The notes below the pieces were generated by a model. That model was given only the letters and a program-made list of their open reading frames with translations, had not been told where the DNA came from and made no database searches. Shown here piece by piece: positions 1-8,157 of a DNA stretch of 64,000 nt. Position 1 is the first letter of the stretch. Each line of letters opens with the position of its first letter. The stretch lies in assembly GCF_001641335.1 (NCBI RefSeq), contig NZ_LVEM01000007.1, positions 62,001 through 126,000 of the forward strand, given 5' to 3'. The DNA comes from Bradyrhizobium stylosanthis (GTDB taxonomy: Bacteria > Pseudomonadota > Alphaproteobacteria > Rhizobiales > Xanthobacteraceae). The translations under genes were made by a program, and so were the position numbers.

Positions 1-120
1 ATGATCAGATCGGGTTTCGGCCGGCCCTGGTCCATCCGGATATTCGATCATATACCCACGCTATGGGCAATAGCTCAACCCGGACCTTGTCGCCGCGGCT
101 CCCCCTCGAACCCGGCTTCA

Positions 121-1467
121 TCACGATTTTGCTTTTTGCGGCGCCTCCGAGCCTGCGGCGGCGAGCGCCGCCCTGCGATCATGAATCAGATTCTCGAGGC
201 GATGAGCAGCAACATTCAGGGTGGCAGCATCCAGGGCCTGTTCATCGTCGTCAGCCCTGGCGCGCTGCGCGCGCAATACGTTGTCGATCTGATCTTCGAT
301 CTCCAGCAATTCCGAGGCGCTACCGGCGTGTCTTATCCGTTGCCCCAACGCATAGAGCGTGTCGAGCGCCGGTCTCGTCGGCTTCAGTTCGCCGGATCGG
401 AGAAACCGCCAGGCTGCCGCGACCACCGTGACGAGCGCGCCAAGCGCCATCGGTGCCAGGAAGATGGCGTTGCTCCACTTGTCCAGGAACGAGACCTGAC
501 TGCCGTTGTAGAACTCCGCCGCGCCCGCATGAACCGGAAGATAAGCGCCCGCGTCGGTGTCAGGCGCCTTGAACTGCGCCAGGATCGGCAGCTCGGCCAG
601 AAGGTCCCTGCGAGCGGTCGCGAGGGCTTGCGTGAAGCCCGCGATCATATCGTTATCGAGACTCTTCTTGCCGACCAGATAGAAAGCCGTCTGGAGCGTG
701 GTCACGTCATCCTCGGGGACGGGAGGCGATCCGCGCAACGTTCCCTTGGGGATGTCGAAGCTCTCGTAGGCACGCTCCTTTTCCGCGATGGCCCCGGCGC
801 TCTCGATCGGAATCAGGACCGGCGCGGTCTTCGCGTTCTGAGGGAACAGCCCTCGCACCAGCGACAGGTATTTGTCGCTCAAGGGCATCACGAACAGGAC
901 GGCGCGTATCTCCTTGGTTTCGAGCGCCCGGCGGACCTGATCGAGCGCGACGCTCTTGAACGCGACGTTGGCGCGGTCAAGGTCATATGTTCGTCTCAAC
1001 ACGTCGACGAGCTTCTGGTTGGTCTCGCCGGCGACCACCCCGACGGTCGTACGCTTCAGGGCGGCCATGTCCGTGATGGCCGAGCCCGGCGGCGCAACGA
1101 GCACCGCCACGGCCTGGGCCAGGACCACAATCGCCTGCGCCTGCGAAAGATCGCCGACATCGCCGCGGACGACGGCAAGATCCGCCTTGCCCGAGGAGAA
1201 CGTCGCCGCGGATTCGATCAGGCCGCTCGTCTCCACCACTTTGAGCCGCACCGGTGCGTTGTTGACGACAAGCCTGCTCGCCAGCGCCGATACGATTTTT
1301 GGAGCGTCGCCGTCGAACGAGCCGACCGCAATCGATAGCGTCACCGGCCGCACGTACCAGCGATACGCGATCAGGCCTGCAGCAGTGGCTAGGGTAGCCA
1401 AGCCGACGATGACCACGATGCGCAGCCAGATTGGTAGCTTGATTGTCTCCTTGCCCAATCTCGGCAC
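121..1467 (-). CDS. TAXI-family TRAP transporter solute-binding protein, membrane anchored
   Basis: A 448-residue protein with an N-terminal hydrophobic segment (about residues 13-35), then a periplasmic type II binding-protein fold that starts TLSIAVGSFDGDAPKI. This matches the TAXI (TRAP-associated extracytoplasmic immunogenic) family, which captures small acids for TRAP transporters. A second hydrophobic segment near residues 335-356 is followed by about 90 charged cytoplasmic residues, so the protein is probably anchored at both ends. Plain TAXI proteins are about 320 residues, so the C-terminal anchor and tail are an extension. No TRAP membrane subunit (DctQM) lies next to it. The ligand cannot be told from sequence. 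It could equally be a sensory rather than a transport component. Confidence 0.85.
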   Translation of the reverse strand: MPRLGKETIKLPIWLRIVVIVGLATLATAAGLIAYRWYVRPVTLSIAVGSFDGDAPKIVSALASRLVVNNAPVRLKVVETSGLIESAATFSSGKADLAVVRGDVGDLSQAQAIVVLAQAVAVLVAPPGSAITDMAALKRTTVGVVAGETNQKLVDVLRRTYDLDRANVAFKSVALDQVRRALETKEIRAVLFVMPLSDKYLSLVRGLFPQNAKTAPVLIPIESAGAIAEKERAYESFDIPKGTLRGSPPVPEDDVTTLQTAFYLVGKKSLDNDMIAGFTQALATARRDLLAELPILAQFKAPDTDAGAYLPVHAGAAEFYNGSQVSFLDKWSNAIFLAPMALGALVTVVAAAWRFLRSGELKPTRPALDTLYALGQRIRHAGSASELLEIEDQIDNVLRAQRARADDDEQALDAATLNVAAHRLENLIHDRRAALAAAGSEAPQKAKS

Positions 1468-1523
1468 GCCCCATGTTGGCGGTCAGCGTTAACCAGCGGA
1501 ACGGCCAGGCGCCGTCTTGCGGT

Positions 1524-1560
1524 ACAAGCAGGGGCGAGCTCTGGAGCCGCCCCTGCTTGT
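1524..1560 (-). terminator. Strong stem-loop downstream of the secreted-protein gene
   Basis: Perfect 13-base arms ACAAGCAGGGGCG (1524-1536) and CGCCCCTGCTTGT (1548-1560) are separated by 11 bases. The hairpin lies 14 bases beyond the stop codon of the minus-strand gene at 1574-2086. No T-run follows on the minus strand, so it may stabilise the 3' end rather than act as a classic intrinsic terminator. Confidence 0.55.
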
Positions 1561-1573
1561 CGAAGGAACCGCT

Positions 1574-2086
1574 CTACTGACAGACGTGCATCAGGCCGTC
1601 GTCACCTTTGACCATGCTGCCGGGATCACAGACAATCCCGTTGCGAGCCTTGTAGTCACTCCAACCGTTGTAGCCGTACCCGGGGCCACGGCCGTAATAG
1701 GCGCGTTGCGCGTAGAACGGGCCGGTTTCGACGGGGCTGCCATAATAGGCGTTGGCGGCCAAAGCGCCGCTACCGACGTAAGGCCTGTTCCCATAATAGC
1801 CCCATCCGGGTGAAGTGGCGGCGACAGCTGCCGCCGTGCCGACAACCGCAGCACCGGCGAGACCGGCACCGACGGCTCCCGCACCGTACCCATACGCGGC
1901 CCGGCGATTTTGCCGGCGCGCAACACCCGCAACGCTGACGGGAGTGAGCGGGCGACCGACGCGTGCCTGCGCGCTTTCGGTCGAGAGCGACACGCCGCCT
2001 TGTTCGGACCAGCCGACGGACAGCAGTGTCGCGCATGCGAAGGTCGCGGTTGCTATTGCAGCTTTTCTCACGCTCATCTGGCTCAT
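1574..2086 (-). CDS. Small secreted Gly/Tyr-rich protein of unknown function
   Basis: A 170-residue protein with a basic and hydrophobic N-terminus (about residues 6-24) resembling a signal peptide. An Ala/Gly-rich hydrophobic stretch follows (about 68-92), then a Tyr/Gly-rich low-complexity segment (YYGRGPGYGYNG). It ends with a short conserved-looking tail containing two cysteines (VCDPGSMVKGDDGLMHVCQ). Such glycine-zipper, tyrosine-rich exported proteins are common in Bradyrhizobiaceae genomes and usually lack a function. It stands alone between the TAXI gene and the nor operon. Confidence 0.75.
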   Translation of the reverse strand: MSQMSVRKAAIATATFACATLLSVGWSEQGGVSLSTESAQARVGRPLTPVSVAGVARRQNRRAAYGYGAGAVGAGLAGAAVVGTAAAVAATSPGWGYYGNRPYVGSGALAANAYYGSPVETGPFYAQRAYYGRGPGYGYNGWSDYKARNGIVCDPGSMVKGDDGLMHVCQ

Positions 2087-2228
2087 GGATTGGCTCCACA
2101 GTTTACTGCCCGAGGGAAACGATGCGCCCTCGTCATCTGCGTGCCTTGCGCTACATCAATGTTTCATGAGGCGAGCCTTCGCACCTCTGCAGGGCCAGAA
2201 GGGCTGACGCATCAGTTGCGGCTGTCCC

Positions 2229-4148
2229 TCAATGCGCCACTTGCCGGTAGATCGCCGGCAGTGCCGCGGGCAACCGCTTGATGTTGCTGACGATCGCGTA
2301 GCCGCTGTGCCCGAACAGCGTCGGGAAATAGGATTGCGCCGCCGCGTCCACCGTCACGCCGAAGACCGCGATACCGCTCCGGCGCGCTTCCTGCACGGCT
2401 TTCCTGGTGTCTTCGACCGCGAAGCGCCCCTCATAATGATCGACGTCGTTCGGCTTGCCGTCCGTCAGGACGAGCAGCAGCTTCTTGCGCTGCGGTTGTC
2501 GCGCAAGCTCGGCCGAGGCGTGGCGGACCGCCGCGCCGATCCGTGTGTAATAGCCGGGCTTGAGCGCGCCGATGCGCCGCTCGACCATGCCGCTCATTGG
2601 CTCGCCGAACGCCTTGACGGTTTCGATCCGTACCCAGGAGCGTCGGCGCGAGGTGAAGGTCAGGATGCTGTGGTGGTCGCCGCAGGCCGACAGCCCATGC
2701 GCGAGCACGAGCAGCGCTTCCTTCTCGACGTCGAGCACGCGACAGCCATCGACCCAGGCGTCCGTCGAGAGCGAGACGTCGACGAGCAGCGTGACGGCGA
2801 GATCATGCCCCTGCGGGCGCATCGCCATGTGGACGCGATCAAGTCCTGCCCCGTTGCCGCCGGCACGGAGATCGCACCGCGCGCGCACCAGCGCATCGAG
2901 GTCGAGATCATGCCCGTCGGCCTGGGCCCGCAGCAATTCATGGCGCGGCCGCAACACCTCGAAGCGGCGGCGCACCTGGCGGATGTGACGGCGCATGGCG
3001 TCGTCAGGCGTCCAGCTCTCGCCGAGTTCGGAGGCCGCGCCCGCGAGCACGCGGCAATGATCCGGCAGATAGGCGCTGCTGCGATAGTCCCATTCGGGAT
3101 AGGTCAGGTCCGCATTCAGCCGCGAAGCATCGAGCGCCTCCGGCGGCAGGTCGAGATCGAACTTGAACCGGCTCGCGGGCTTGCCGCTGCGTCGGCTGAG
3201 CGTGATCTCCTCGAGATCGTCGGCGGCTTTCTGCGCTTCCTCGTCGTCGCTGTCGTCGGCGGGGCGATCGACATTGACCATTTCGGCCATCGCCAGGATC
3301 TTCTCGAACCGGTTGAGCACGAACGGATCGCGGCGATTGGCGCCGTCCTCGCGTTCGCGGACGGCGAAGCGCTTGCGATTGTCACCGCTCGCAGGCTCCG
3401 CACCACCAGCGCATTCATCCTCGCTGGCATGCGCGGGCGACAGCTCGCGCGACCAGCATTCGCCCCAGAGCGGGCACGGCAGGATCGGACGATAGCCGGG
3501 CGGCGCCTTGTCCGGCAGCGGTCCCGTGCCCATCATGGCCGGCCACAGCTTTCCTGCGGGTGCAGGTCCGGCGCCGAGCAAGGCGAGAGCGATCTGCTCG
3601 ACCTCCTGCTCGATCCGCGGCAACGGCCGCCGCGGCCTGGCCTCGGCTGTCGCCGCGGCAAGCTTTGCGTAGTCCGAGACGAGGCCGGGAAACTGCGTCA
3701 GCACGAAGACCGCCGTCTCGGCGGCGCGGCGCAGCACGAGCAGGTCGCGCCGGAGCGGATCGATCTCGCCGATCGCCTCGACCGGCGCAACCGCAAACCA
3801 CGCCGCGAGCCAGCGATAGAGCGATGCATTGAGCGCGCGGTCGGGAAACAGCGCGATGCGATCGGGCAGGAAGATGGTTGCGGCATCGCGGCCCGGCTGC
3901 TCGAGGCGCTCATCGCCGAGGCCGATGCGCTGCCGCCAGCCGAGCCGGTGTCCGGATCTGCGGGCGCCGGCGCTCGCGATCTGCACACCGCTCTCGCCGC
4001 CGAGGGCGCGGAACATCACAGCAAGCCGGCCCTTCACCTCCGCAAGCGTCACCGAATGATCGTCGTGAGCGGGATAGCTCGCGGTGCCGCCGACCATCCT
4101 GTGCCAGGCACGTCCGACCGTCTCCTCCAGTTCGAGGAAATCGAGCAT
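2229..4148 (-). CDS. norD: Nitric oxide reductase activation protein NorD (VWA domain)
   Basis: A 639-residue cytoplasmic protein with a C-terminal von Willebrand factor A domain. The MIDAS motif DVSLSTD lies near residue 457, followed by VLTDGKPND near residue 575. NorD works with the MoxR-type ATPase NorQ to assemble or activate the NorCB nitric oxide reductase, probably by helping insert non-heme iron. Length and the position of the VWA domain at the end fit the NorD family. It is the last gene of the norEFCBQD operon, 10 bases after norQ. The acidic central segment (about residues 275-310, rich in D and E) is also typical of the family. Confidence 0.95.
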   Translation of the reverse strand: MLDFLELEETVGRAWHRMVGGTASYPAHDDHSVTLAEVKGRLAVMFRALGGESGVQIASAGARRSGHRLGWRQRIGLGDERLEQPGRDAATIFLPDRIALFPDRALNASLYRWLAAWFAVAPVEAIGEIDPLRRDLLVLRRAAETAVFVLTQFPGLVSDYAKLAAATAEARPRRPLPRIEQEVEQIALALLGAGPAPAGKLWPAMMGTGPLPDKAPPGYRPILPCPLWGECWSRELSPAHASEDECAGGAEPASGDNRKRFAVREREDGANRRDPFVLNRFEKILAMAEMVNVDRPADDSDDEEAQKAADDLEEITLSRRSGKPASRFKFDLDLPPEALDASRLNADLTYPEWDYRSSAYLPDHCRVLAGAASELGESWTPDDAMRRHIRQVRRRFEVLRPRHELLRAQADGHDLDLDALVRARCDLRAGGNGAGLDRVHMAMRPQGHDLAVTLLVDVSLSTDAWVDGCRVLDVEKEALLVLAHGLSACGDHHSILTFTSRRRSWVRIETVKAFGEPMSGMVERRIGALKPGYYTRIGAAVRHASAELARQPQRKKLLLVLTDGKPNDVDHYEGRFAVEDTRKAVQEARRSGIAVFGVTVDAAAQSYFPTLFGHSGYAIVSNIKRLPAALPAIYRQVAH

Positions 4149-4158
4149 GGGAGCCGCC

Positions 4159-4971
4159 TCACCCGATCACGGCGCGCGCGACGTCGAGCAGCGCGGCCTT
4201 GACGTCGGCATCATCGGTCAACGGCTCGATCATGCCGGCGAGCACGGCATCGGCAGTCGGCATGCCGGCGGCGATCAGGGTCGCACAATAGACGACGAGC
4301 CGGGTCGAGACGCCCTCCTCCAGATCGTGGCCCTTGAGCGCGCGCAGCCGGCCGGCCAGCCCGACCAGCGGCCGCACGCGCTCGGCCGACAGTCCGCTTT
4401 CGGCGGACACGACGGCGATCTCCTGCTCGGGGGGCAAGAAGCCGAACTCGATGGCAACGAAGCGCTGCCGCGTCGAGGGCTTGAGCGCCTTGAGCAGCGT
4501 CTGGTAGCCGGGATTGTAGGAGACCACGAGCATGAAGCTCTCGGGCGCCGCGAGCTCCTCCCCGGTGCGCTCCAGCGGCAGGATGCGGCGATCGTCGGTG
4601 AGCGGATGCAGCACCACGGTGACGTCCTTGCGCGCTTCCACGACCTCGTCGAGATAGCAGATGCCGCCCTCGCGCACCGCGCGCGTCAGCGGGCCGTCGG
4701 TCCACACGGTGTCGCCGCCCCTGAGCAGATAGCGGCCGGTGAGATCGGCGGCGGTGAGATCGTCGTGGCAGGCCACGGTATGCAGCGGCAGGCCGAGCCG
4801 CGCCGCCATATGCGCGACGAAGCGCGTCTTGCCGCAGCCGGTCGGCCCCTTCAGCAGGACGGGAAGCTGATGCCGCCAGGCGTGCTCGAACAGCGCGCAT
4901 TCGTTGCCGCTTGCGACATAGGGCGGCAGCGCGGGCGCCGGTGCCGTGACGGCGTGAAGGGCAGCTTTCAT
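4159..4971 (-). CDS. norQ: MoxR-type AAA+ ATPase NorQ (CbbQ/NirQ/NorQ family)
   Basis: A 270-residue AAA+ ATPase. Walker A is GPTGCGKT at residues 42-49 and Walker B is ICYLDE near 104-109. The CbbQ/NirQ/NorQ family remodels metalloenzymes together with a VWA partner, here NorD, which follows directly. A good ribosome binding site (GGAGAGAG) precedes the ATG. The gene is separated from norB by about 60 bases that contain a perfect 14-base stem-loop. The role in maturation of NorCB is inferred from the family and from the operon. Confidence 0.95.
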   Translation of the reverse strand: MKAALHAVTAPAPALPPYVASGNECALFEHAWRHQLPVLLKGPTGCGKTRFVAHMAARLGLPLHTVACHDDLTAADLTGRYLLRGGDTVWTDGPLTRAVREGGICYLDEVVEARKDVTVVLHPLTDDRRILPLERTGEELAAPESFMLVVSYNPGYQTLLKALKPSTRQRFVAIEFGFLPPEQEIAVVSAESGLSAERVRPLVGLAGRLRALKGHDLEEGVSTRLVVYCATLIAAGMPTADAVLAGMIEPLTDDADVKAALLDVARAVIG

Positions 4972-4996
4972 GATCTCTCTCCGAATTCACATTGGC

Positions 4997-5025
4997 GGGG
5001 CGGCCGCGACGGTCGCGGCCGCCCC
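4997..5025 (-). other. Perfect 14-bp inverted repeat between norB and norQ
   Basis: GGGGCGGCCGCGAC (4997-5010) pairs perfectly with GTCGCGGCCGCCCC (5012-5025) around one central base. It lies in the norB-norQ gap, downstream of norB. No T-tract follows on the coding strand, so full termination is unlikely. An mRNA processing or stability element that raises norCB over norQD is the more likely role. Confidence 0.6.
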
Positions 5026-5031
5026 TCTTTC

Positions 5032-6378
5032 CTACTCAGCCGGTTGCAGCGCGGCGGGAATGGTCGCCTGCTTCTCGCGGCCGGGCACCAGCACGGCCCA
5101 GACGAACATCAGCGCGGAGATCGCGACGAACACGCCGGAACCGAGCCTGATCCAGTAGAAGAAGGCGAGCTGGTCCTGCACGTCCATGTAGCTCTGGCCG
5201 AGGATGCGCTGGAGATGGACCTGGATCACGCCGGCGAAGGTCAGCGCGAAGGTCATCGTCATCATGGCCGTGCACATGATCCAGAAGCTGGCCATGCTGA
5301 GCCATTGATTGTACGGCGCGCGTGCCTTGAGCTGCGGGATCGCATAGGCCATCACCGACAGGTTCAGCATCACATAGGCGCCGAAGAAGGCGAGATGGCC
5401 GTGCGCGGCGGTGACCTGGGTGCCGTGGGTGTAGTAGTTCACCGACGACAGCGTGTGCAGGAAGCCCCAGACGCCGGCGCCCAGGAACGCCATCACCGAG
5501 CAGCCGACCGACCACAATAGCGCGGCGCGGTTCGGATGCTTGCGGCCGGCCTTCCAGGTCATCTGCACCGTGAAGATCACCATGGTGAAGAAGGGTGCGA
5601 CCTCGAGCGTGGAGAACAGCGAGCCGATCCACTGCCAGTAGCCGGGGGCGCCGATCCAGTAGAAGTGGTGGCCGGTGCCGAGGATGCCGGAGAACAGCGC
5701 AAGGCCGATGATGACGTAGAGCCACTTCTCCACGACCTCGCGATCAATGCCGTTGAGCTTGATCATGAGATAGGCGAGCACGGAGGCCATGATCAGCTCC
5801 CAGACGCCCTCGACCCAGAGATGGACGACGTACCACCAGTACATCTTGTCGACCGCGAGGTTCGCCGGGTTGTAGAAGGCAAACAGGAAGAAGATCGCAA
5901 CGCCCCACAGGCCGAACAGCAGGATGTTGGTGACCGTGGTCTTGCGGCCCTTCAGCGCCGTCATGGTGACGTTGAACAGAAACATCAGGCAGACGACGAC
6001 GATGCCGACCTTGATGATGAAGGGCTGTTCGAGGAACTCGCGGCCCTCGTGATAGTGGAAGAGATACCCGACCACGGCGACGCCGGCGGCGCCGAAGAAC
6101 ATCCAGAACTGGATCTTCGCGAGCAGCGGGCTGTACAGCTCGGTCTCGGTCTCCTCAGGCAGCAAATAGTAGGTTGCGCCCATGAAGCCGATCAGCGACC
6201 ACACGATCAGCGCGTTGGTGTGGATCATCCTGACGATGTTGAACGGCAGCAGCACCGACAGCGTGTTGGGCAGGACGTAGATGGTTCCGGCGAGCAGGCC
6301 GAACACGACCTGGGCCAAGAACAAGGTCAGCGCGCCGTAAAAATACAGCATCGCGACTTTCTGGGTTTGGTATTTCAT
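5032..6378 (-). CDS. norB: Nitric oxide reductase large subunit NorB (cytochrome b)
   Basis: A 448-residue integral membrane protein of the heme-copper oxidase superfamily with about 12 hydrophobic segments. Conserved histidine clusters are visible: MIHTNALIVW (H53) in helix II, the VEGVWE segment, GTGHHFYWIG, and HGHLAFFGAYVML near the C-terminus. It reduces nitric oxide to nitrous oxide at a heme b3 / non-heme iron centre in the cytoplasmic membrane. Electrons come from NorC, encoded 39 bases upstream. Length matches short-chain cNorB (about 450 residues), not quinol-dependent qNor (about 760). Confidence 0.97.
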   Translation of the reverse strand: MKYQTQKVAMLYFYGALTLFLAQVVFGLLAGTIYVLPNTLSVLLPFNIVRMIHTNALIVWSLIGFMGATYYLLPEETETELYSPLLAKIQFWMFFGAAGVAVVGYLFHYHEGREFLEQPFIIKVGIVVVCLMFLFNVTMTALKGRKTTVTNILLFGLWGVAIFFLFAFYNPANLAVDKMYWWYVVHLWVEGVWELIMASVLAYLMIKLNGIDREVVEKWLYVIIGLALFSGILGTGHHFYWIGAPGYWQWIGSLFSTLEVAPFFTMVIFTVQMTWKAGRKHPNRAALLWSVGCSVMAFLGAGVWGFLHTLSSVNYYTHGTQVTAAHGHLAFFGAYVMLNLSVMAYAIPQLKARAPYNQWLSMASFWIMCTAMMTMTFALTFAGVIQVHLQRILGQSYMDVQDQLAFFYWIRLGSGVFVAISALMFVWAVLVPGREKQATIPAALQPAE

Positions 6379-6417
6379 CTCGGGTTCTCTCTGGCTTGAA
6401 AGAAGGATTGGCTGCGC

Positions 6418-6876
6418 TCAGCCGGCCTGGTTCGGCGGCCAGCTCTGGCGCTTGATCGTCGAGGTCCATTGCAGGAAGTCGGCGAGATCGTTGAGCTCCT
6501 GGTCGGTCAGGTTGAACTGCGGCATCTGCCGCCGGCCCGGCGCGCCCGAGGGCTGCGCCTGCATCCAGGCCTTCAGCGTCTCGCGCGCACCGGCCGGATC
6601 CTCCTTGCCGCCCCAGCGATCCCAGACGTTGCCGACTTCGGGGGCGAAATAAGCGCCCTCGCCGAGCAGCGTGTGGCAGTTGATGCAGGAGTTCTTCTCC
6701 CAGACATGCTTGCCGCGGGCGACCGACGACGTCAGCGTGGTCGCGTCGGTCGAGCTCGTGGCCATGTAGTAATGGCTGTGCGCCGTCAGCCCTATGAAGA
6801 TGGCGAAGAAAAAGGCCGAGCCGCCGTAGAAGACATTTCGAGCGGCCGACTTGGTCAGGCGTTCAGCCATTGCCAA
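6418..6876 (-). CDS. norC: Nitric oxide reductase cytochrome c subunit NorC
   Basis: A 152-residue protein with one N-terminal membrane anchor (about residues 13-32) and a periplasmic cytochrome c domain. The heme-binding motif is CINCH (C64, C67, H68) and the distal methionine is probably in QMPQFN (M118). NorC receives electrons from periplasmic cytochrome c and passes them to NorB. It begins the norCBQD unit. The region in front of the start carries a CRP/FNR-type box at 6944-6957, so low-oxygen and NO control is expected. Confidence 0.97.
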   Translation of the reverse strand: MAMAERLTKSAARNVFYGGSAFFFAIFIGLTAHSHYYMATSSTDATTLTSSVARGKHVWEKNSCINCHTLLGEGAYFAPEVGNVWDRWGGKEDPAGARETLKAWMQAQPSGAPGRRQMPQFNLTDQELNDLADFLQWTSTIKRQSWPPNQAG

Positions 6877-6943
6877 TCCTTTCCGGTTGGTTGTCTAGAG
6901 AATGCGATGCTGCGATTTATTGCCGCTTCGCCCGTCGGGTTCT

Positions 6944-6957
6944 TTGTCAGGGCGCAA
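6944..6957 (-). promoter_or_regulatory. NnrR/FixK-type box in front of norC
   Basis: On the minus strand this reads TTGCGCCCTGACAA, a CRP/FNR-family site with half-sites TTG and CAA eight bases apart. From memory, the same 14-base sequence is the FixK-like/NnrR box of the Bradyrhizobium diazoefficiens norCBQD promoter. The centre is about 75 bases before the norC start codon and 9 bases after the norF stop codon. norC therefore probably has its own promoter inside the longer norEF-norCBQD cluster. Confidence 0.8.
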
Positions 6958-6965
6958 TGAGCACA

Positions 6966-7232
6966 TCAGATCAGGGCGGCGACGGCCGATGCGAGCCAGG
7001 CAAACAGCAGCAGGATGACGATCCAGGCGCTGACGAGGCCGCGCCAGAGCGCGGGCACGGCGCGCAGATCCATGAAATCGAGCGCGATCCGGCGGCCCTT
7101 GATCACGGCGAGCGCCAGCAGCACGGCGTTGCCGAGCAATGGCCGCGGCATCAGCGGCGGAAGCAGGATGGTCGCGAGCGCAAGACCGATCAGCGCGATC
7201 CAGGTGACGTCGAGGCGATCCGGCATCGTCAT
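6966..7232 (-). CDS. norF: NorF-like small membrane protein (cytochrome c oxidase subunit IV-like)
   Basis: An 88-residue, strongly hydrophobic protein with about three membrane segments, coded immediately after norE with a 4-base ATGA overlap. Size and position match NorF, the small accessory subunit found beside NorE in denitrifiers. NorE and NorF are not part of the purified NorCB enzyme but improve its activity or assembly. The sequence alone is too short for a firm family call. Gene order carries most of the weight. Confidence 0.8.
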   Translation of the reverse strand: MTMPDRLDVTWIALIGLALATILLPPLMPRPLLGNAVLLALAVIKGRRIALDFMDLRAVPALWRGLVSAWIVILLLFAWLASAVAALI

Positions 7233-7825
7233 CGCACCAGATAGAGAATCGGGAACATGGCGATCCAGACCAGATCGACCATGTGCCAGAAGGCGGCGCC
7301 CGTCTCGACGCCGGATACCTCAGCGCGGCGGCAGACCACGGCGAGAATGACGATGCCGAGGCCGACATGCAGCAGGTGGAAGCCGGTCAGCAGGAAGTAC
7401 AGGGTGAAGAACGGGCTGGTTTCGAGCCCGACGCCGCGACCGATCTCTTCGGCATATTCCGCGAGCTTGATCGCGATGAAGAAGCCGCCGAGCGCCATGG
7501 CGATGAGGAGCCAGCGGCGCGTCGTTCGCGGTTCACGCGCCCGCGCGGCTTTGGTGGCCCGCGCCGCAGCCCAGCCGCTGGTCACCAGCACGAGCGTGTT
7601 GAGGCCCGCGAGGGTCGAATTGAGGGTGGCCTGCCCCGCCGCGAACATCGCGGGATGGATGGCGCGAGCGACCACAAACGTGCCGAGGAACAAGCCGAAG
7701 GCGACAAGCTCGCTGAAGATCAGCACCCAGATCATGGGATCGCCGGGGAGATCTTCCAGGATTCCCCAGCCGGTTCCCTGTTGTTCGCAATCGGCTGCCG
7801 ACATCGTCTTTCCGGATCGGGACAC
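7229..7825 (-). CDS. norE: NorE, cytochrome c oxidase subunit III-like protein
   Basis: A 198-residue membrane protein with about five hydrophobic segments. Its cytochrome oxidase subunit III-like features include the early GDPMIWVLIFSELVAFGLF segment, GFHLLHVGLG (about residue 145) and FWHMVDLVWIAMFPILYL at the end. NorE belongs to the heme-copper oxidase subunit III family and supports nitric oxide reductase. It is the first gene of the nor cluster and overlaps norF by 4 bases. A perfect palindromic CRP/FNR-type box lies just upstream. Confidence 0.92.
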   Translation of the reverse strand: MSRSGKTMSAADCEQQGTGWGILEDLPGDPMIWVLIFSELVAFGLFLGTFVVARAIHPAMFAAGQATLNSTLAGLNTLVLVTSGWAAARATKAARAREPRTTRRWLLIAMALGGFFIAIKLAEYAEEIGRGVGLETSPFFTLYFLLTGFHLLHVGLGIVILAVVCRRAEVSGVETGAAFWHMVDLVWIAMFPILYLVR

Positions 7826-7859
7826 CGGTCAGACTTAGCTGACCCGTCCAGTTCGGAAT

Positions 7860-7873
7860 TTGTCGCAGGACAA
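7860..7873. promoter_or_regulatory. Palindromic NnrR/DNR-type box between norE and a divergent small gene
   Basis: TTGTCGCAGGACAA is a perfect inverted repeat of TTGTC around four bases, as expected for an NO- or oxygen-responsive CRP/FNR-family regulator (FixK2, NnrR or DNR). Its centre is 41.5 bases from the first base of the norE start codon and about 110 bases from the divergent 51-codon gene at 7977. The regulator identity is inferred. Confidence 0.7.
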
Positions 7874-7976
7874 ACTGGGGACCGAGGGCGGACATCTTTG
7901 CGCCGACGCAACGTCCGGCCCGCCCGAGCGCGCTACGGACAGGGTCAAAGGTTCCCACGGAGCAGCGGGCAATGAC

Positions 7977-8132
7977 ATGAGCGATGCACAGATCGGGCTG
8001 ATGACCGCGACACCCATCATCATCGCCTTTGCGATCGCGCTCCGGCGCATGGGCGTATTGTCGACGGTTGCGACCGTGTCGGCGGTAAGCCTCTCCATCG
8101 CGATCGCGACGGTGCTGTTCACGACGCAGTAG
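7977..8132 (+). CDS. Very small hydrophobic protein divergent from norE
   Basis: A 51-codon reading frame starting MSDAQIGLMTATP. It encodes two hydrophobic stretches (about residues 8-22 and 27-47) with a short basic turn (RRMG) between, so it could be a tiny membrane protein. It starts about 150 bases from norE and shares the intergenic region holding the TTGTC palindrome. It has no recognisable family and only a weak ribosome binding site. Co-regulation with nor is a guess from position. Confidence 0.4.
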   Translation: MSDAQIGLMTATPIIIAFAIALRRMGVLSTVATVSAVSLSIAIATVLFTTQ

Positions 8133-8157
8133 CCGCGCACTGAGGCAGGGGCCGCGC

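Noticed and set aside
2232..4202. A 656-codon open frame on the plus strand
   Set aside because: It is antisense to norD. Arg/Ala-rich shadow with no motif.
7860..7976. Extended start (TTG) for the 51-codon gene
   Set aside because: The TTG is part of the NnrR/DNR-type palindrome, and the additional residues look like non-coding sequence.
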